From assembly GCA_018401435.1 (NCBI GenBank), contig JAGYJW010000011.1, positions 1 through 64,000 of the forward strand: 64,000 bases of DNA, read 5' to 3'. Every line of letters starts with the position of its first letter. The stretch's first letter is position 1. The translations under genes were made by a program, and so were the position numbers. The stretch is from Deltaproteobacteria bacterium (lineage in GTDB: Bacteria > Myxococcota_A > UBA796 > UBA2385). Under the pieces are notes generated by a model. It ran no database searches. It had not been told where the DNA came from and was given only the letters and a program-made list of their open reading frames with translations. Positions 49,403 to 60,181 of the stretch are shown here, piece after piece.

Positions 49403-49786
49403 TCAGTACTGCTCCACCGTGCCCCGGCTATCGACATAGGTGGTCACCTCGAAGGTGAGGATCTTGTAGTAGTCGGTCATCGGGTAGTAGGCGTAGGCCT
49501 CCCAGTAGCAGTACACGACGATGTCGTCCTGCTCCTTCCTGAACTCGCAGGCGCTGGGATCGATGTAGTCGATCTCCTTCATCTTCAGCCCTTGCACCAG
49601 GCGCTCCGGCCCGCTCTTTTCAAGGGTGGAGGCGTACCAGGCCAGCCCCGACGACGACGCGATCTCCTTCATGTTGAGGTAGTCGATGTAGTAGGGCACG
49701 AAGGTGTAGGCCCCCACGCCGAGCACGGCCACGACCGCCACCAGCAGGATGGTCAGAATATTCGCGCGACCCTGTCGTCTTGCCAT
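49403..49786 (-). CDS. Small single-pass membrane protein
   Basis: A 127-residue protein with one N-terminal membrane helix (about residues 10-28: NILTILLVAVVAVLGVGAYTF) followed by a periplasmic domain with many Tyr, rich in beta strands. AGGAGG is seven bases before ATG 49786. The layout (helix, VPYYIDYLNMKEI, short C-terminal domain) is like that of DUF4845-type proteins, often found near lepB, which is the gene just upstream here. The match is weak and I assign no function. Confidence 0.6.
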   Translation of the reverse strand: MARRQGRANILTILLVAVVAVLGVGAYTFVPYYIDYLNMKEIASSSGLAWYASTLEKSGPERLVQGLKMKEIDYIDPSACEFRKEQDDIVVYCYWEAYAYYPMTDYYKILTFEVTTYVDSRGTVEQY

Positions 49787-49830
49787 CGGCCCGGCCTCCT
49801 GTGATCCGCCCGCCCACCGCGGCAGGCCCA

Positions 49831-50332
49831 CTAACGCGCACCCTGCAGCAAGCGCTGCCATCGGCCCGGCCCCCTGGGTCCGGACGGCCACAGTATGCAA
49901 CGCGCGCGGCCACGGAGATCTGCTTGCCGGACGGGCCCCCACTGCCGGCTGTCGCTCGCCGCTGCCGGGGCGTCGCCCAATAGGAAGAATTCTCCGCTTT
50001 GAAGGCGGGCGGGGGGGCTTGCACGACTGAGGCCCGGATCGGTGACAACGCGCTGCCCATCGACCCAAAGCGACCGGTCGGCCACCTCCACCACCTGGCC
50101 GGGCCCCGCCACCACCCGCCCCAGGGCAAGCTCGCCGGGCTGGCGCTGCCAGGCCACGATCTCACCTGGATTCGCGTCGGTGCTGCGGTCCACCCAGAGC
50201 AGATCGCCGGGCAGCAGGGCCGGCGCCATGGCCCCACTCGCCACCCGCACCGGCCGCCCCAGCAGGCCGCGGCCCAGCACCGCCAGCAGGATCAGGCCCG
50301 CAGCGACCGCCAGCAGGCGCCGGGGACGCGGC

Positions 50333-50340
<8 letters not shown>
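49831..50340 (-). CDS. Signal peptidase I-like protein without catalytic Ser and Lys
   Basis: A 169-residue S26-type protein with an N-terminal membrane helix. The nucleophile motif that should read S-G-S-M reads S35-G-A37-M38, so the catalytic Ser is Ala. The Lys of the box KRxxGxPG is Gly74 ([11 protein letters not shown]). The structural boxes GDLLWVD and [17 protein letters not shown] are kept. I predict it cannot cleave signal peptides, unless it uses another nucleophile. The start overlaps the lepA stop by 8 bp, so it occupies the lepB position of the lepA-lepB operon. A true lepB is not in the window. Confidence 0.8.
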
Positions 50341-52156
<1,816 letters not shown>

Positions 52157-52235
52157 GGGATCTCCGATGGGCGCGGCGCGGCGCAGGCGTCCACGAGGGG
52201 GGGGATTTGGGGCGACTGGAGCGGAGACCGCGGCG

Positions 52236-53537
52236 TCAGCGTCGCCCGATGCCGTAATACTCGAAGCCTTCGCGGCGAAGCTCGACCGGATCGTAGATGT
52301 TCCGCCCGTCGAGAATCAGCGGGCGGCGCATGCGGTCCCGCAAGGCGGCGAAGTCGGGGTTCCGGAACTCATTCCATTCCGTAACCAGCACCAGGGCGTC
52401 GGCGTCCTCCGTCGCGTCCAGCGCGCTGTCGGCATAGCCGATGCGATCGCCGAGCAGCTCCCGGGTGGTGCCCATGGCCTCGGGGTCGTAGGCCAGGACC
52501 GACGCACCCGCCGCCAGCAGCTCCTCGCACAGGGTGAGGGCGGGCGCCTCGCGCACATCGTCGGTCTGGGGCTTGAAGGCGAGGCCCCACACGGCCACAC
52601 GGCGGCCGCTCAGATCCTCGCCCAAGAGCAGCTTCAGGCGCTGGGCCAGCACCAGCTTCTGGCCGCGGTTGACCGATTCGACGGCGGCTGCGATCTGCAG
52701 GTCCACGCCGTGCTGCCGGGCCGTGTCCACCAGGGCCCGCACATCCTTGGGAAAGCAGGAGCCGCCATAGCCCGCACCGGCAAAGAGGAAGCGCGGGCCG
52801 ATGCGGCTGTCGCTGCCGGCCCCGCGGCGCACGGCTTCGATGTCGGCCCCCACCTGCTCGCAGAGGCGCGCCAGCTCGTTCATGAAGGAGATCTTCGTCG
52901 CAAGCAGGGCGTTGGAGGCGTATTTCGTCAGCTCGGCCGAGCGGTTGTCCATGAAGAGGATGGGCTTGCCCGAGCGCACCAGGCCCCCGTAGAGATGCGA
53001 CATCACGCTCCGGGCCCGCTCAGTCTCGCAGCCCACCACAATGCGGTCTGGGTGGGTAAAGTCATCGATCGCTGCGCCCTCTTTCAAGAACTCGGGGTTC
53101 GAGACCACGTCGAATTCGAAGCGGGCGCTCTGCGCCACCACCGCGCGGACCCGGTCCGCCGTGCCCACGGGCACGGTGCTCTTGATGATGATGACTGAAG
53201 GCTGACGCAGGTTTTCGCCGATGATGCGGGCGACGGACAGCACGCCGGACAGATCGGCGGACCCATCGGGCAGACCGGGCGTGCCCACCGCGATGTAGAT
53301 GACGTCGGCCCCCCGCACTCCCGCCGCCGTATCGGTGTCGAAGACCAGGCGTCCTTCGCGCTGGTTTCGCCGGAGGATGGACTCCAGACCCGGCTCGTAG
53401 ATGGGCACCTCGCCGGCACGGAGGGCGTCGATCTTGGCCTGGTCCCGGTCGGTGCACCGCACCGAGAAGCCGAGGTCGGCCATGCAGGTGCCCACGACCA
53501 GGCCCACATAGCCGGTGCCGATGACGCAGAGTTCCAT
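52236..53537 (-). CDS. ugd: UDP-glucose 6-dehydrogenase
   Basis: A 433-residue NAD-dependent sugar dehydrogenase. The Rossmann start is [13 protein letters not shown]. The catalytic Cys lies in [18 protein letters not shown] with SNPEFLKEG and the C-terminal domain [17 protein letters not shown], which together identify UDP-glucose dehydrogenase rather than the GDP-mannose form. It makes UDP-glucuronate for capsule or LPS sugars. A promoter with TTGACG lies about 60 bp upstream. Confidence 0.93.
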   Translation of the reverse strand: MELCVIGTGYVGLVVGTCMADLGFSVRCTDRDQAKIDALRAGEVPIYEPGLESILRRNQREGRLVFDTDTAAGVRGADVIYIAVGTPGLPDGSADLSGVLSVARIIGENLRQPSVIIIKSTVPVGTADRVRAVVAQSARFEFDVVSNPEFLKEGAAIDDFTHPDRIVVGCETERARSVMSHLYGGLVRSGKPILFMDNRSAELTKYASNALLATKISFMNELARLCEQVGADIEAVRRGAGSDSRIGPRFLFAGAGYGGSCFPKDVRALVDTARQHGVDLQIAAAVESVNRGQKLVLAQRLKLLLGEDLSGRRVAVWGLAFKPQTDDVREAPALTLCEELLAAGASVLAYDPEAMGTTRELLGDRIGYADSALDATEDADALVLVTEWNEFRNPDFAALRDRMRRPLILDGRNIYDPVELRREGFEYYGIGRR

Positions 53538-53598
53538 GCCTTCTCTCCCGGTTCGGGCCGTGGATCTGCCATCCACCGCTGGCCACGGCCAACCGGAC

Positions 53599-53627
53599 CC
53601 GCTATCGGCAGCCTCCCGGAGCGTCAA
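53599..53627 (-). promoter_or_regulatory. Candidate promoter of ugd
   Basis: On the minus strand, TTGACG (53622-53627) and TAGCGG (53599-53604) are 17 bp apart, upstream of ugd in the divergent gap with rpsT. The -10 box is weak, matching only its first two bases. Confidence 0.4.
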
Positions 53628-53667
53628 ACCCCGGCCCCCTGCAGCGGTCTGACGGACGGGGCCCTGG

Positions 53668-53696
53668 TTGACAGGCCCGCTTCGGACCGGATAGCC
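53668..53696 (+). promoter_or_regulatory. Candidate promoter of rpsT
   Basis: TTGACA (53668-53673) is followed after 17 bp by ATAGCC (53691-53696), about 110 bp before rpsT. It shares the divergent gap with the ugd promoter. The -10 is poor and could be shifted by one base (TAGCCG). Confidence 0.45.
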
Positions 53697-53806
53697 GCCG
53701 GTGTCCTCCCTTGATGACCCCGAGAGAGCGCTGGGACCCAGCGTCCCGCCCACCCTCCGGTCTCTCCCTGCCCCATCTCAGAACCTCTCAGATCCTCGGA
53801 GCCACA

Positions 53807-54082
53807 GTGGCCAACCATCAGAGCGCGATCAAGCGGAACAAGCAGAATGTGAAGCGCCGCATGCGGAACCGGCACTTCCGGACCATGATGCGCAGCCAGA
53901 TCAAGAAGCTGAACCAGGCCATCGAATCCGGCGATCTGGAAGCCGCCCAGGCCAGCCTGCCCAAGGCCGTCAGCGTCATCCAGCGGGTCTCTGGCAAGGG
54001 CGTGATTCACAGCCGCCAGGCCAGCCGCCGCGTCAGCCGCCTGACCCAGAAGATCGTCGCCCTGGCAGCCGCCAAGGCCTGA
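53807..54082 (+). CDS. rpsT: 30S ribosomal protein S20
   Basis: A 91-residue basic S20. The GTG at 53807 gives ANHQSAIKRNKQNVKRRMRN, the universal S20 start, with GGAG at proper spacing before it. The helical core and KGVIHSRQASRRVSRLTQK match. An ATG 32 codons upstream extends into unrelated sequence. S20 binds 16S rRNA early in 30S assembly. A hairpin lies 55 bp downstream. Confidence 0.96.
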   Translation: MANHQSAIKRNKQNVKRRMRNRHFRTMMRSQIKKLNQAIESGDLEAAQASLPKAVSVIQRVSGKGVIHSRQASRRVSRLTQKIVALAAAKA

Positions 54083-54137
54083 TCGACCCTCGGGGGTCGG
54101 GCGCCTTGGCTCCCCTCCCCTGCTGGCAACGACAGCG

Positions 54138-54161
54138 GCCGCCCGGTTGATTCCGGGCGGC
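54138..54161. terminator. Hairpin between convergent rpsT and holA
   Basis: GCCGCCCGG (54138-54146) pairs perfectly with CCGGGCGGC (54153-54161) around TTGATT. It lies between the ends of rpsT and holA. No strong T run follows on either strand, so efficiency is uncertain. Confidence 0.5.
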
Positions 54162-54194
54162 TGATCTGCGTTGGGATGCCGACGGCGCCGGTGG

Positions 54195-55181
54195 CTACAG
54201 CCCCGTGGTGGTCAAACCCAAGACCAGGCCCTCGAAGATGCGGCGCTCGCCCACCTTCGCGCGGTTGAAGGCGCGGTTGGCATCGGTCAGGGCGTCCATG
54301 ACCCGCGCGGGGTCCAGGGGCCGCCGCTGCAAGGCGCTGCGGGCGTCGTCCAGCTTGCGGCGGGGCATGCGACGCCAGGCGCCCGGCTCTGGCTCTCCCC
54401 GGCGCAAGCTGTCTTGCAGCTCGAGCAGCTGCCTTACCTGCCAGGTGATGGTGCTGAGCAGCCGGTGGGCGCCGCCCGAGCCTGCGTCCTCCAGCATGCG
54501 GTGTGCCGCGGCGAGTCCCTTGTCGGGATCCCGGGCGATGATGGCGTCGGTGAGGTCCCAAACCACCGCCTCCGACACCACGCTGCAGACGGCCTCCACC
54601 ACCTCGGCGCTGATGGTCCCCCCCTCGCCCATGAAGTTGATGGCCTTGTCCAGCTCGAGGTTGAGCTGGCTGAGGTCGTTGCCCACCAGCTCAATCAGCA
54701 TGCGGGTGGCCCGCGGGTCCAGCGTGAAGCCCCGAGCCTCGGCCTGCTTGCGGGCAAAGTCGGCAGGATTCACCGCCTGGGCCTGAAAACGCTGGACGAG
54801 GCCGACCTTCTTGATGCGGTTCTCCAGGCGCTTGCCCCGGTCCATGCCGCCGGTGGCCCCCGGCAGCTTTGCGCCGCTGAGCACCAGGGTGGTGGAGGGG
54901 TTGGGGTTGTCGGCGTAGGCGAGCAAATCGTCGAGGAGGGCCACGCCGGCCTTGTCCATGTGGCGGATGAGCACCACCCGACGCCGGGCCATCATGGGCA
55001 GGGTCAGGGCCAAGGAGATCGCCCCGGAGGCGCCGTCCTCAGCACCATAGGTGCCCAGGTTGAAGCCGGCGGATCCGCCGCCCAGGGCCAGGTCCACGGC
55101 CTTCTGTTCGGCCTCCCGGACCAGCAGGGACTCCTCGCCAAGGATCAGCACGATGGGCGCGTCGGGAGGGGGCTGGCTCAT
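54195..55181 (-). CDS. holA: DNA polymerase III delta subunit HolA
   Basis: A 328-residue clamp-loader delta subunit. It starts VLILGEESLLVREAEQK, with the characteristic LALTLPMMARRRVVLIRH and PNPSTTLVLSG of the N-terminal domain. Delta has no ATPase motif, as here; it opens the beta clamp. ATG 55181 overlaps the LptE-like gene by ATGA, matching the lptE-holA pair of many proteobacteria. The C-terminal collar region ends KVGERRIFEGLVLGL. Confidence 0.9.
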   Translation of the reverse strand: MSQPPPDAPIVLILGEESLLVREAEQKAVDLALGGGSAGFNLGTYGAEDGASGAISLALTLPMMARRRVVLIRHMDKAGVALLDDLLAYADNPNPSTTLVLSGAKLPGATGGMDRGKRLENRIKKVGLVQRFQAQAVNPADFARKQAEARGFTLDPRATRMLIELVGNDLSQLNLELDKAINFMGEGGTISAEVVEAVCSVVSEAVVWDLTDAIIARDPDKGLAAAHRMLEDAGSGGAHRLLSTITWQVRQLLELQDSLRRGEPEPGAWRRMPRRKLDDARSALQRRPLDPARVMDALTDANRAFNRAKVGERRIFEGLVLGLTTTGL

Positions 55182-55690
55182 CGGGGCTCCGCGGCAGGGG
55201 ATGCAGCAGGGGGTGCAGCCGCCGCCCACTCCGCGGCGTCGGCGCCAAGCTGGCGGGCCAGGGCCGAAAAGGCGCCGGCCCGGGCGGCGGCAGAGCCCAG
55301 GGAGTCGGAGGCCAGCAGGACATAGCCACGCTCCCCCTCCAGCACCAGCCGCCGCGGGCGGGGGCCGGTGACCTGGAAGGCGACCTGCAAGCGGGCCATG
55401 TAGATCTGCTGCCCGCCCGGGTTGGCGGCCACGGGTGCCACCGACGCGTCCAGCACCTCGATGTCGATGGGCGCGGCCCCGCCCAGGGCCCCGCGGGCGG
55501 CCAGCGCGCGCCCCAGGCCCGCCCGCAGGGCCTCGGGCAGGGACGGCTCGTCGGCCTGCATCGATACGGCCCCCGGCGAGAATCCGCCGGTCGCGGGCGG
55601 CGGCCGCCCGAGGTGGCAAGAGGCGAGGGTCAGCACCGCGCAAAGCCTGATGCGGGCCCGGTTGACAGGCGCCGAGCGCCTCGCCATCAT
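55178..55690 (-). CDS. Outer-membrane lipoprotein, possible LptE
   Basis: A 170-residue predicted lipoprotein. The signal core RIRLCAVLTLASC has a lipobox (LASC). The mature part includes FSPGAVSMQ, then ALRAGLGRALAARGAL and a strand-like RLQVAFQVTGPRPRRLVLEGE, which fits the small LptE fold that helps LptD assemble LPS in the outer membrane. No sequence signature is decisive; the assignment rests on lipobox, length and position directly before holA. Overlaps holA by 4 bp. Start ATG 55690 has GGAG before it. Confidence 0.5.
   Translation of the reverse strand: MMARRSAPVNRARIRLCAVLTLASCHLGRPPPATGGFSPGAVSMQADEPSLPEALRAGLGRALAARGALGGAAPIDIEVLDASVAPVAANPGGQQIYMARLQVAFQVTGPRPRRLVLEGERGYVLLASDSLGSAAARAGAFSALARQLGADAAEWAAAAPPAASPAAEPR
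55662..55690 (+). promoter_or_regulatory. Promoter of the 55790 outer-membrane protein gene
   Basis: TTGACA (55662-55667) is followed after exactly 17 bp by CATCAT (55685-55690), four of six matches to the -10 consensus. It lies about 100 bp before the gene, overlapping the first codons of the divergent lipoprotein gene. Confidence 0.5.
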
Positions 55691-55789
55691 GCGTCATCTC
55701 CAACCGGACGCCGGCATCCATGCCGCATCCGGTGGGGGGGCGACGCGTTGGCCCCCCCCTCCCATCGGGCCCGTTTCGAGGACTCCTCC

Positions 55790-56587
55790 ATGCTCAGCCT
55801 TGCCTTGTTCGCCCTTTGTACGGCAGGCGCCTCGCCGCTATCGCTGGGCCTTGACCCGGCGCCCTCTGGCCGGGTGGACCTGCAAGAGGCGCCCCAGCCC
55901 ACCGTCACGGCCGGCTCCGCCGCCCCGGCGGAGCGCCCGCGCACCGCGCTGATGGAGGCCAACCTGCGCTTCCGGTACCTGTCGGTCCCCAACGGCATCA
56001 TGGACATCTGGTTCTTTGACTCCGACGACGAGGGTGCCAACGACTTCAAGCGCCCCAAGGTCCGCATGTATGCGGTCGGCGTCGAATACGTGCTCAAGCC
56101 GCGCCCCAGCAACTGGATCTTCTACTACGAGTTCATGGGGAGCTTGATGGAGGAGGGCTACTGGGACGACGTCGAAGAGCCCCCCGAGCACGACGACGGC
56201 GACTGGGTCAACCCCGAACGGCTGGGCGTGCATGTGGTGGGCGCCAACTATGCCCACGAGATCGACGTCACCCCCTCAGACCGCGACGTGTGGCTGAGCA
56301 TGCTCTTTGGCGCCGGACTGGGCGTGGGCATCGTGCAGGGGGAGCTGATGCAGTGGCACCCCGGAGGCAACGAGGGCATCAAGAACCAGTGCCTGCGCCA
56401 GAGCCCCGCCTATGAGCGCAAGGACACCTGCCCCAGCGACGGCACCAAGCGGATCCCCGGGCTGCTGCCCGTCCTGGACCTCAGCGGCAGCTTCCGCGTG
56501 AACTTCGCCGATCACGCCAATGTGCGCTTCGACTTCGGCCTGCACGACCTGTTCTATATGGGCACGGCCGTCGGCGGCGTCTTCTAG
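55790..56587 (+). CDS. Outer-membrane beta-barrel protein
   Basis: A 265-residue protein with a signal peptide (MLSLALFALCTAGASP). After a short linker it alternates hydrophobic and charged residues over beta strands, with aromatic girdle residues (FRYLSVPNGIMDIWFF, FYYEFMGSLMEEGYW). The C-terminal strand ends VGGVF, a usual barrel-insertion Phe. Two Cys (CLRQSPAYERKDTC) may form a loop disulphide. No specific family is recognised. It has its own promoter and diverges from the holA operon. Confidence 0.75.
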   Translation: MLSLALFALCTAGASPLSLGLDPAPSGRVDLQEAPQPTVTAGSAAPAERPRTALMEANLRFRYLSVPNGIMDIWFFDSDDEGANDFKRPKVRMYAVGVEYVLKPRPSNWIFYYEFMGSLMEEGYWDDVEEPPEHDDGDWVNPERLGVHVVGANYAHEIDVTPSDRDVWLSMLFGAGLGVGIVQGELMQWHPGGNEGIKNQCLRQSPAYERKDTCPSDGTKRIPGLLPVLDLSGSFRVNFADHANVRFDFGLHDLFYMGTAVGGVF

Positions 56588-56763
56588 GCCCCTGCCCGCG
56601 CCCTCGCTTTGCAGCCCCGGTCCGCGCGGGCGCGGCAGGTTGGCTTGGCAGGAGCCCGACAACCGGCTACACAGCCGTGCTCTTCAGTACCGTTCCCGGT
56701 CAGGCGCCCCGCGCCGGCCACTCCGAACATCTTTCCAGACGAACAACGCTCCGTGGAGTCCAC

Positions 56764-56976
56764 TTGATCCTCGTCACCGTCCGCGAGAACGAGCCCTTCG
56801 AGAAGGCCCTGCGCCGCTTCCGCCGCAAGGTCGAGCGCGAGGGCATCCGCAAGGACATCAAGAAGAACAGCTTCTACCTCAAGCCCGGCGAAAAGCGCCG
56901 TCTCAAGCAGCGCCTCGCCGAGAAGCGCCGCAGAAAGGCCATGCGTCGCGCCATCAAGAAGGCCGTCCCGAACTAG
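56764..56976 (+). CDS. rpsU: 30S ribosomal protein S21
   Basis: A 70-residue S21, which helps initiate translation. It starts with TTG at 56764 (ILVTVRENEPFEKALRRFRRKVE), with GGAG five bases before it; no ATG or GTG is near the conserved N-terminus. The basic C-terminus (KRRLKQRLAEKRRRKAMRRAIKK) is typical. A clear terminator follows 48 bp downstream. Confidence 0.93.
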   Translation: MILVTVRENEPFEKALRRFRRKVEREGIRKDIKKNSFYLKPGEKRRLKQRLAEKRRRKAMRRAIKKAVPN

Positions 56977-57023
56977 GGACAGCACCTGGGGCGGCGCTCT
57001 TGCCGCGCCCTACCGCCCCTCTC

Positions 57024-57047
57024 AGGCGACCCCATCCGGGGTCGCCT
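57024..57047 (+). terminator. Intrinsic terminator of rpsU
   Basis: AGGCGACCCC (57024-57033) and GGGGTCGCCT (57038-57047) pair perfectly around ATCC and are followed by TTGTGGGTTT. It ends the rpsU transcript 48 bp past the stop, and sits just before the end of the convergent TPR lipoprotein gene. Confidence 0.8.
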
Positions 57048-57069
57048 TTGTGGGTTTGCGGGTACCCCT

Positions 57070-57933
57070 TCAGTCCAGGGCAGTGGCCTCGGGGGGCGGC
57101 TCCAGGCCCAGCGCCTGTCGGGCGCGCTGTTGGGCCCGAAGATTCTCGGGGTGGTCGGGATCCGACTCGCGCACCGGGTGGTCGAGGATCTCCCGGAGCA
57201 CCGCGTCCGCCGCCGCGGTCTTGCCTTGGGGGATCAGCACCAGCAGCGCGAGATCGGCCTTGGGTGTGAGCCTGTCCGGGGCGGCGGCGGCGGCCTGCTC
57301 CAAGGACTGGCGGGCCTCTTCGAGGGTGCCTCCCAGCATCAGCGGACGCAAGGACAGCGCCAGGCCCTCGGCGGCCAGGGCCCGCCCGCCACCGAAGCTC
57401 TCGCCGCCCAGCTCGGCCACCTTGCGGCCCATGGCCTCCACCACGTCGAGGTCGATGGCGGCCCCCGCGGGCCCCCGGGCATGCAGCCACCGGGCCCAGC
57501 TCAGGGTGGACCAGGCCAGGCAGGGCAGGTCATCCTCGGTGAGATCCACCAGGGCGTCTGCGGTGACGACGCCGCTGGCCCCTTGCACCGAAGCGGCGAA
57601 CTCGGGCCGCTGCAACAGGCAGCGCAGGCCGTATTCGCGCCCGGTGAGCATGTCGTTGACCCGATCGGGCCCATCGGCGGCATAGCCCCGCAAGGTGTAG
57701 GCCCGCGAGAGCCGCCAGAGCACCCGGCTGTCCCCCGGCAGTCGCCGGTGCAGGTCGAGGTAGGCGCGAATCGCCGCCTCCAAGGCCGCTGGATCGGCCC
57801 GCTGGGCGAAGAGGGCGTCCGCGGTGGCCAGCTCCTGGGCGATGGCGCCGGCAGCGCCCCTGCCCCGCCGCTGGCTGCAGGAGAGGAGGATCACCAGGCC
57901 CAAGAAGGGCAGGAGGCGGCGGTGTGGGCACAT
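57070..57933 (-). CDS. TPR lipoprotein, TatT-like
   Basis: A 287-residue predicted lipoprotein (ILLSC lipobox, lipid Cys near residue 19). The mature part is alpha-helical with TPR-like pairs (ALEAAIRAYLDLHRRLPGDSRVLWRLSRAYTLRGY). The aromatic segment CLAWSTLSWARWLHA resembles the TatT (TRAP transporter T-component) lipoproteins. There is no TRAP gene nearby, so I treat this as a fold hint only. It ends 22 bp from the rpsU terminator and is divergent from tRNA-Leu. Confidence 0.65.
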   Translation of the reverse strand: MCPHRRLLPFLGLVILLSCSQRRGRGAAGAIAQELATADALFAQRADPAALEAAIRAYLDLHRRLPGDSRVLWRLSRAYTLRGYAADGPDRVNDMLTGREYGLRCLLQRPEFAASVQGASGVVTADALVDLTEDDLPCLAWSTLSWARWLHARGPAGAAIDLDVVEAMGRKVAELGGESFGGGRALAAEGLALSLRPLMLGGTLEEARQSLEQAAAAAPDRLTPKADLALLVLIPQGKTAAADAVLREILDHPVRESDPDHPENLRAQQRARQALGLEPPPEATALD

Positions 57934-57962
57934 GGCGCCGCCCTATCCCGGCCTCCCGGGTC

Positions 57963-57991
57963 TTGACGCCGCCGCCCCCACGGGGGAGCAT
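57963..57991 (+). promoter_or_regulatory. Candidate promoter of tRNA-Leu
   Basis: TTGACG (57963-57968) and GAGCAT (57986-57991) are 17 bp apart; the -10 ends 16 bp before the tRNA. The -10 match is only three of six. Confidence 0.4.
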
Positions 57992-58007
57992 GGCGCGCGC
58001 GGTCTCT

Positions 58008-58091
58008 GCCCGGGTGGTGGAACGGTAGACACAGAGGCCTTAAAAGCCCCTTTCCGTCAAGGGAGTGCCGGTTCGAATCCGGCCCCGGGCA
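58008..58091 (+). tRNA. tRNA-Leu (anticodon TAA)
   Basis: A type II tRNA of 84 nt: acceptor GCCCGGG/CCCGGGC, D-arm beginning GTGG with GGTAGACAC, and an anticodon loop CTTAAAA giving UAA. A long variable arm (CTTTCCGTCAAGGGAGT) and T arm GCCGGTTCGAATCCGGC complete it. CCA is not encoded (the bases after A73 are CCC), unlike the two Ala tRNAs in this window. The anticodon stem has one A-C mismatch. Confidence 0.9.
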
Positions 58092-58130
58092 CCCCGCACG
58101 TCCCAAGGCGTCAATGGGGGCCTGGCAGCG

Positions 58131-58159
58131 TTGACAAGTCAGGGGCGGGCTCCTACCCT
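58131..58159 (+). promoter_or_regulatory. Promoter of dnaK
   Basis: TTGACA (58131-58136) and TACCCT (58154-58159) are 17 bp apart, giving a leader of about 70 nt before the DnaK ATG. No CIRCE-type inverted repeat was seen, so HrcA control is not apparent. Confidence 0.65.
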
Positions 58160-58237
58160 CGCACTGCGGCAGCAGACAATGAGAACACCGCCGGCGGCGA
58201 CTTCGGCGGGTCGGAGCCCAGGCGGCCCGGGGACGAA

Positions 58238-60046
58238 ATGGGAACGATCATCGGCATCGACCTCGGCACGACGAACTCGGTGTGCGCTTTCATGGATCGG
58301 GGTGAACCCCGGGTCATCATCAACGAAGAGGGCGGCCGTGTGACCCCTTCGGTGGTCGGCTTCAGCAAAGACGGCGAGCGCTTTGTCGGCGACATCGCCA
58401 AACGGCAGATGCTGATCAACCCCGACGCCACCATCCATGGCATCAAGCGCTTCATGGGCCGCCGCTTCAAGGACTGCAAAGAAGACCAGCACCTGGTCTC
58501 CTATGTGATCGAAGAGGCCAGCAACGGCGACTGCGCTGTGCGGGTCGGCGACCGGGTCTACTCGCCGCAAGAGGTCTCGGCGATGGTCCTGCAGAAGCTC
58601 CGCAAAGGGGCAGAGGACTTCCTGGGCGAGACCGTCACCGAGGCGGTGATCACGGTGCCGGCCTATTTCACCGACAGCCAGCGCCAGGCCACCCGGGATG
58701 CGGGCACCATCGCCGGGCTCGACGTCCTGCGCATCATCAACGAGCCCACCGCAGCCGCCCTGGCCTATGTGCACGACCGCAAGCAGGCCTCCACCCTCGC
58801 GGTCTACGACTTTGGCGGCGGCACCTTCGACATCTCCTTGCTGGAGGTCGACCGCGACGTGGCCGAGGTCCGCGCCACCCGCGGCAACAACGCGCTGGGC
58901 GGGGCCGACATCGACAAGGTGGTCGTGACCTGGCTGCTCGACGAGTTCTACCGGCAGCACGCCATTGACGCGAGCGCAGACCGCATCGTGCTGCAGCGCC
59001 TGCGCGACGCCGCAGAGCGCGCCAAGCTCGAGCTGTCCACCGCCACCTCCACCGAGATCCACCTGCCCTTCCTGGTGGCGGACGCCTCAGGGCCCAAGCA
59101 CCTGCAGGCCACCCTCACCCGCAGCACCTTTGAGGGCCTGATCGGCCCGCTGGTGCAACGCACGGTCGAGGAGTGCCGCAAAGCGCTGGCCGACGCCCGC
59201 CTGACCGTGGCCGAGGTGGACGAGGTCATCCTGGTTGGGGGATCCAGCCGCATCCCCCTGGTGCAACAAGAGGTGCAGAAGCTCTTTGATCGGCCCCTCA
59301 ACAAGAGCTTCAACCCCGACGAGGTGGTGGCGGTCGGCGCGGCCATCCAGGGCGGCATCCTCGAAGGCGACATCAAGAGCGTCACCCTGCTCGACGTCAC
59401 CAACTTCAGCCTGGGCATCGAGGTCGCTGGCGGCCGATTCGCCACCTTGATCCCCAAGAACACGACCATCCCCGCCCACAAGACCCAGCTGGTGTCCACG
59501 GTGGTCGACGATCAGCGCACCGTGAAGATCCACGTGCTGCAAGGCGAACAGACCCGCGCCCGGGACAACGTCAGCCTGGGCGACTTCGAGCTGCGCAACA
59601 TCCAGCCTGCGGCCAAGGGCGTGCCCCGCATCCGGGTGAAATTCGCCATCGACGCCAACGGGATCGTGAGCGTGGGCGCCCAGGACATGCGCACCGGCAT
59701 CCAGGAGGAGATCACCATCGACTCCCCCATGGGCCTGTCCAAGCAAGAGCTGGACCGCATGAAGGCCGAGGCCGAAAACGGTCGCCAGGAGAGCGACGAG
59801 GCCCGCAAGGTCAAGGCGCTGCGCCAGGAGATCGAGCAGAAGCTGGTGACCTTGGAGGCCTTTCTGCGGGACCAGCGGGGGCTGCTGCACAAGGCCGACA
59901 TCGGGGGCCTGGAGCAGGCGCTCAAGCGCGGCCGCATGGCCCTGCTGAAGTCCAGCGACCGGGCCAACCTCAAAGAGCTGTCGGCCTACCTCAGCCGCTT
60001 CCACGGCCACCTGTCCGACAAGGTGCAGGCGGGCAACCGGGCCTGA
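58238..60046 (+). CDS. dnaK: DnaK-type Hsp70
   Basis: A 602-residue canonical Hsp70. The ATPase domain starts MGTIIGIDLGTTNSVCA, with VYDFGGGTFDISLLEV, LVGGSSRIPLVQ and GAAIQGGIL before the interdomain linker (VTLLDVTNFSLGIE). The beta substrate domain and a full helical lid (about 505-602: LSKQELDRMKAEAENGRQE) follow. It is somewhat shorter than E. coli DnaK (638) and lacks the EEVD-like tail. It is monocistronic here, with neither grpE nor dnaJ beside it. Unlike the two Hsp70s at 31.6-35.9 kb it has every expected part. Confidence 0.95.
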   Translation: MGTIIGIDLGTTNSVCAFMDRGEPRVIINEEGGRVTPSVVGFSKDGERFVGDIAKRQMLINPDATIHGIKRFMGRRFKDCKEDQHLVSYVIEEASNGDCAVRVGDRVYSPQEVSAMVLQKLRKGAEDFLGETVTEAVITVPAYFTDSQRQATRDAGTIAGLDVLRIINEPTAAALAYVHDRKQASTLAVYDFGGGTFDISLLEVDRDVAEVRATRGNNALGGADIDKVVVTWLLDEFYRQHAIDASADRIVLQRLRDAAERAKLELSTATSTEIHLPFLVADASGPKHLQATLTRSTFEGLIGPLVQRTVEECRKALADARLTVAEVDEVILVGGSSRIPLVQQEVQKLFDRPLNKSFNPDEVVAVGAAIQGGILEGDIKSVTLLDVTNFSLGIEVAGGRFATLIPKNTTIPAHKTQLVSTVVDDQRTVKIHVLQGEQTRARDNVSLGDFELRNIQPAAKGVPRIRVKFAIDANGIVSVGAQDMRTGIQEEITIDSPMGLSKQELDRMKAEAENGRQESDEARKVKALRQEIEQKLVTLEAFLRDQRGLLHKADIGGLEQALKRGRMALLKSSDRANLKELSAYLSRFHGHLSDKVQAGNRA

Positions 60047-60112
60047 GCGGAGGCGGGTCGCGGGCCGCCGCGCCCGAAGACCCGCAGACCAACAGGGCCC
60101 CAAAACGCAAGA

Positions 60113-60138
60113 CGGCCCCCGTCCAAAGACGGGGGCCG
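60113..60138. terminator. Bidirectional intrinsic terminator (dnaK / tRNA-Ala)
   Basis: CGGCCCCCGTC (60113-60123) pairs perfectly with GACGGGGGCCG (60128-60138) around CAAA. On the plus strand CTATTTGC follows; on the minus strand TCTTGCGTTTTGG follows. It should end dnaK in one direction and tRNA-Ala in the other. Confidence 0.8.
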
Positions 60139-60181
60139 CTATTTGCAGGCATCGCTGTCGCGCTGACCGACCGATGAAGAG

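Noticed and set aside
53701..54150. An alternative 149-residue plus-strand frame over rpsT
   Set aside because: It is Pro/Gln/Arg-rich without any motif and overlaps S20 in another frame; S20 is unmistakable.
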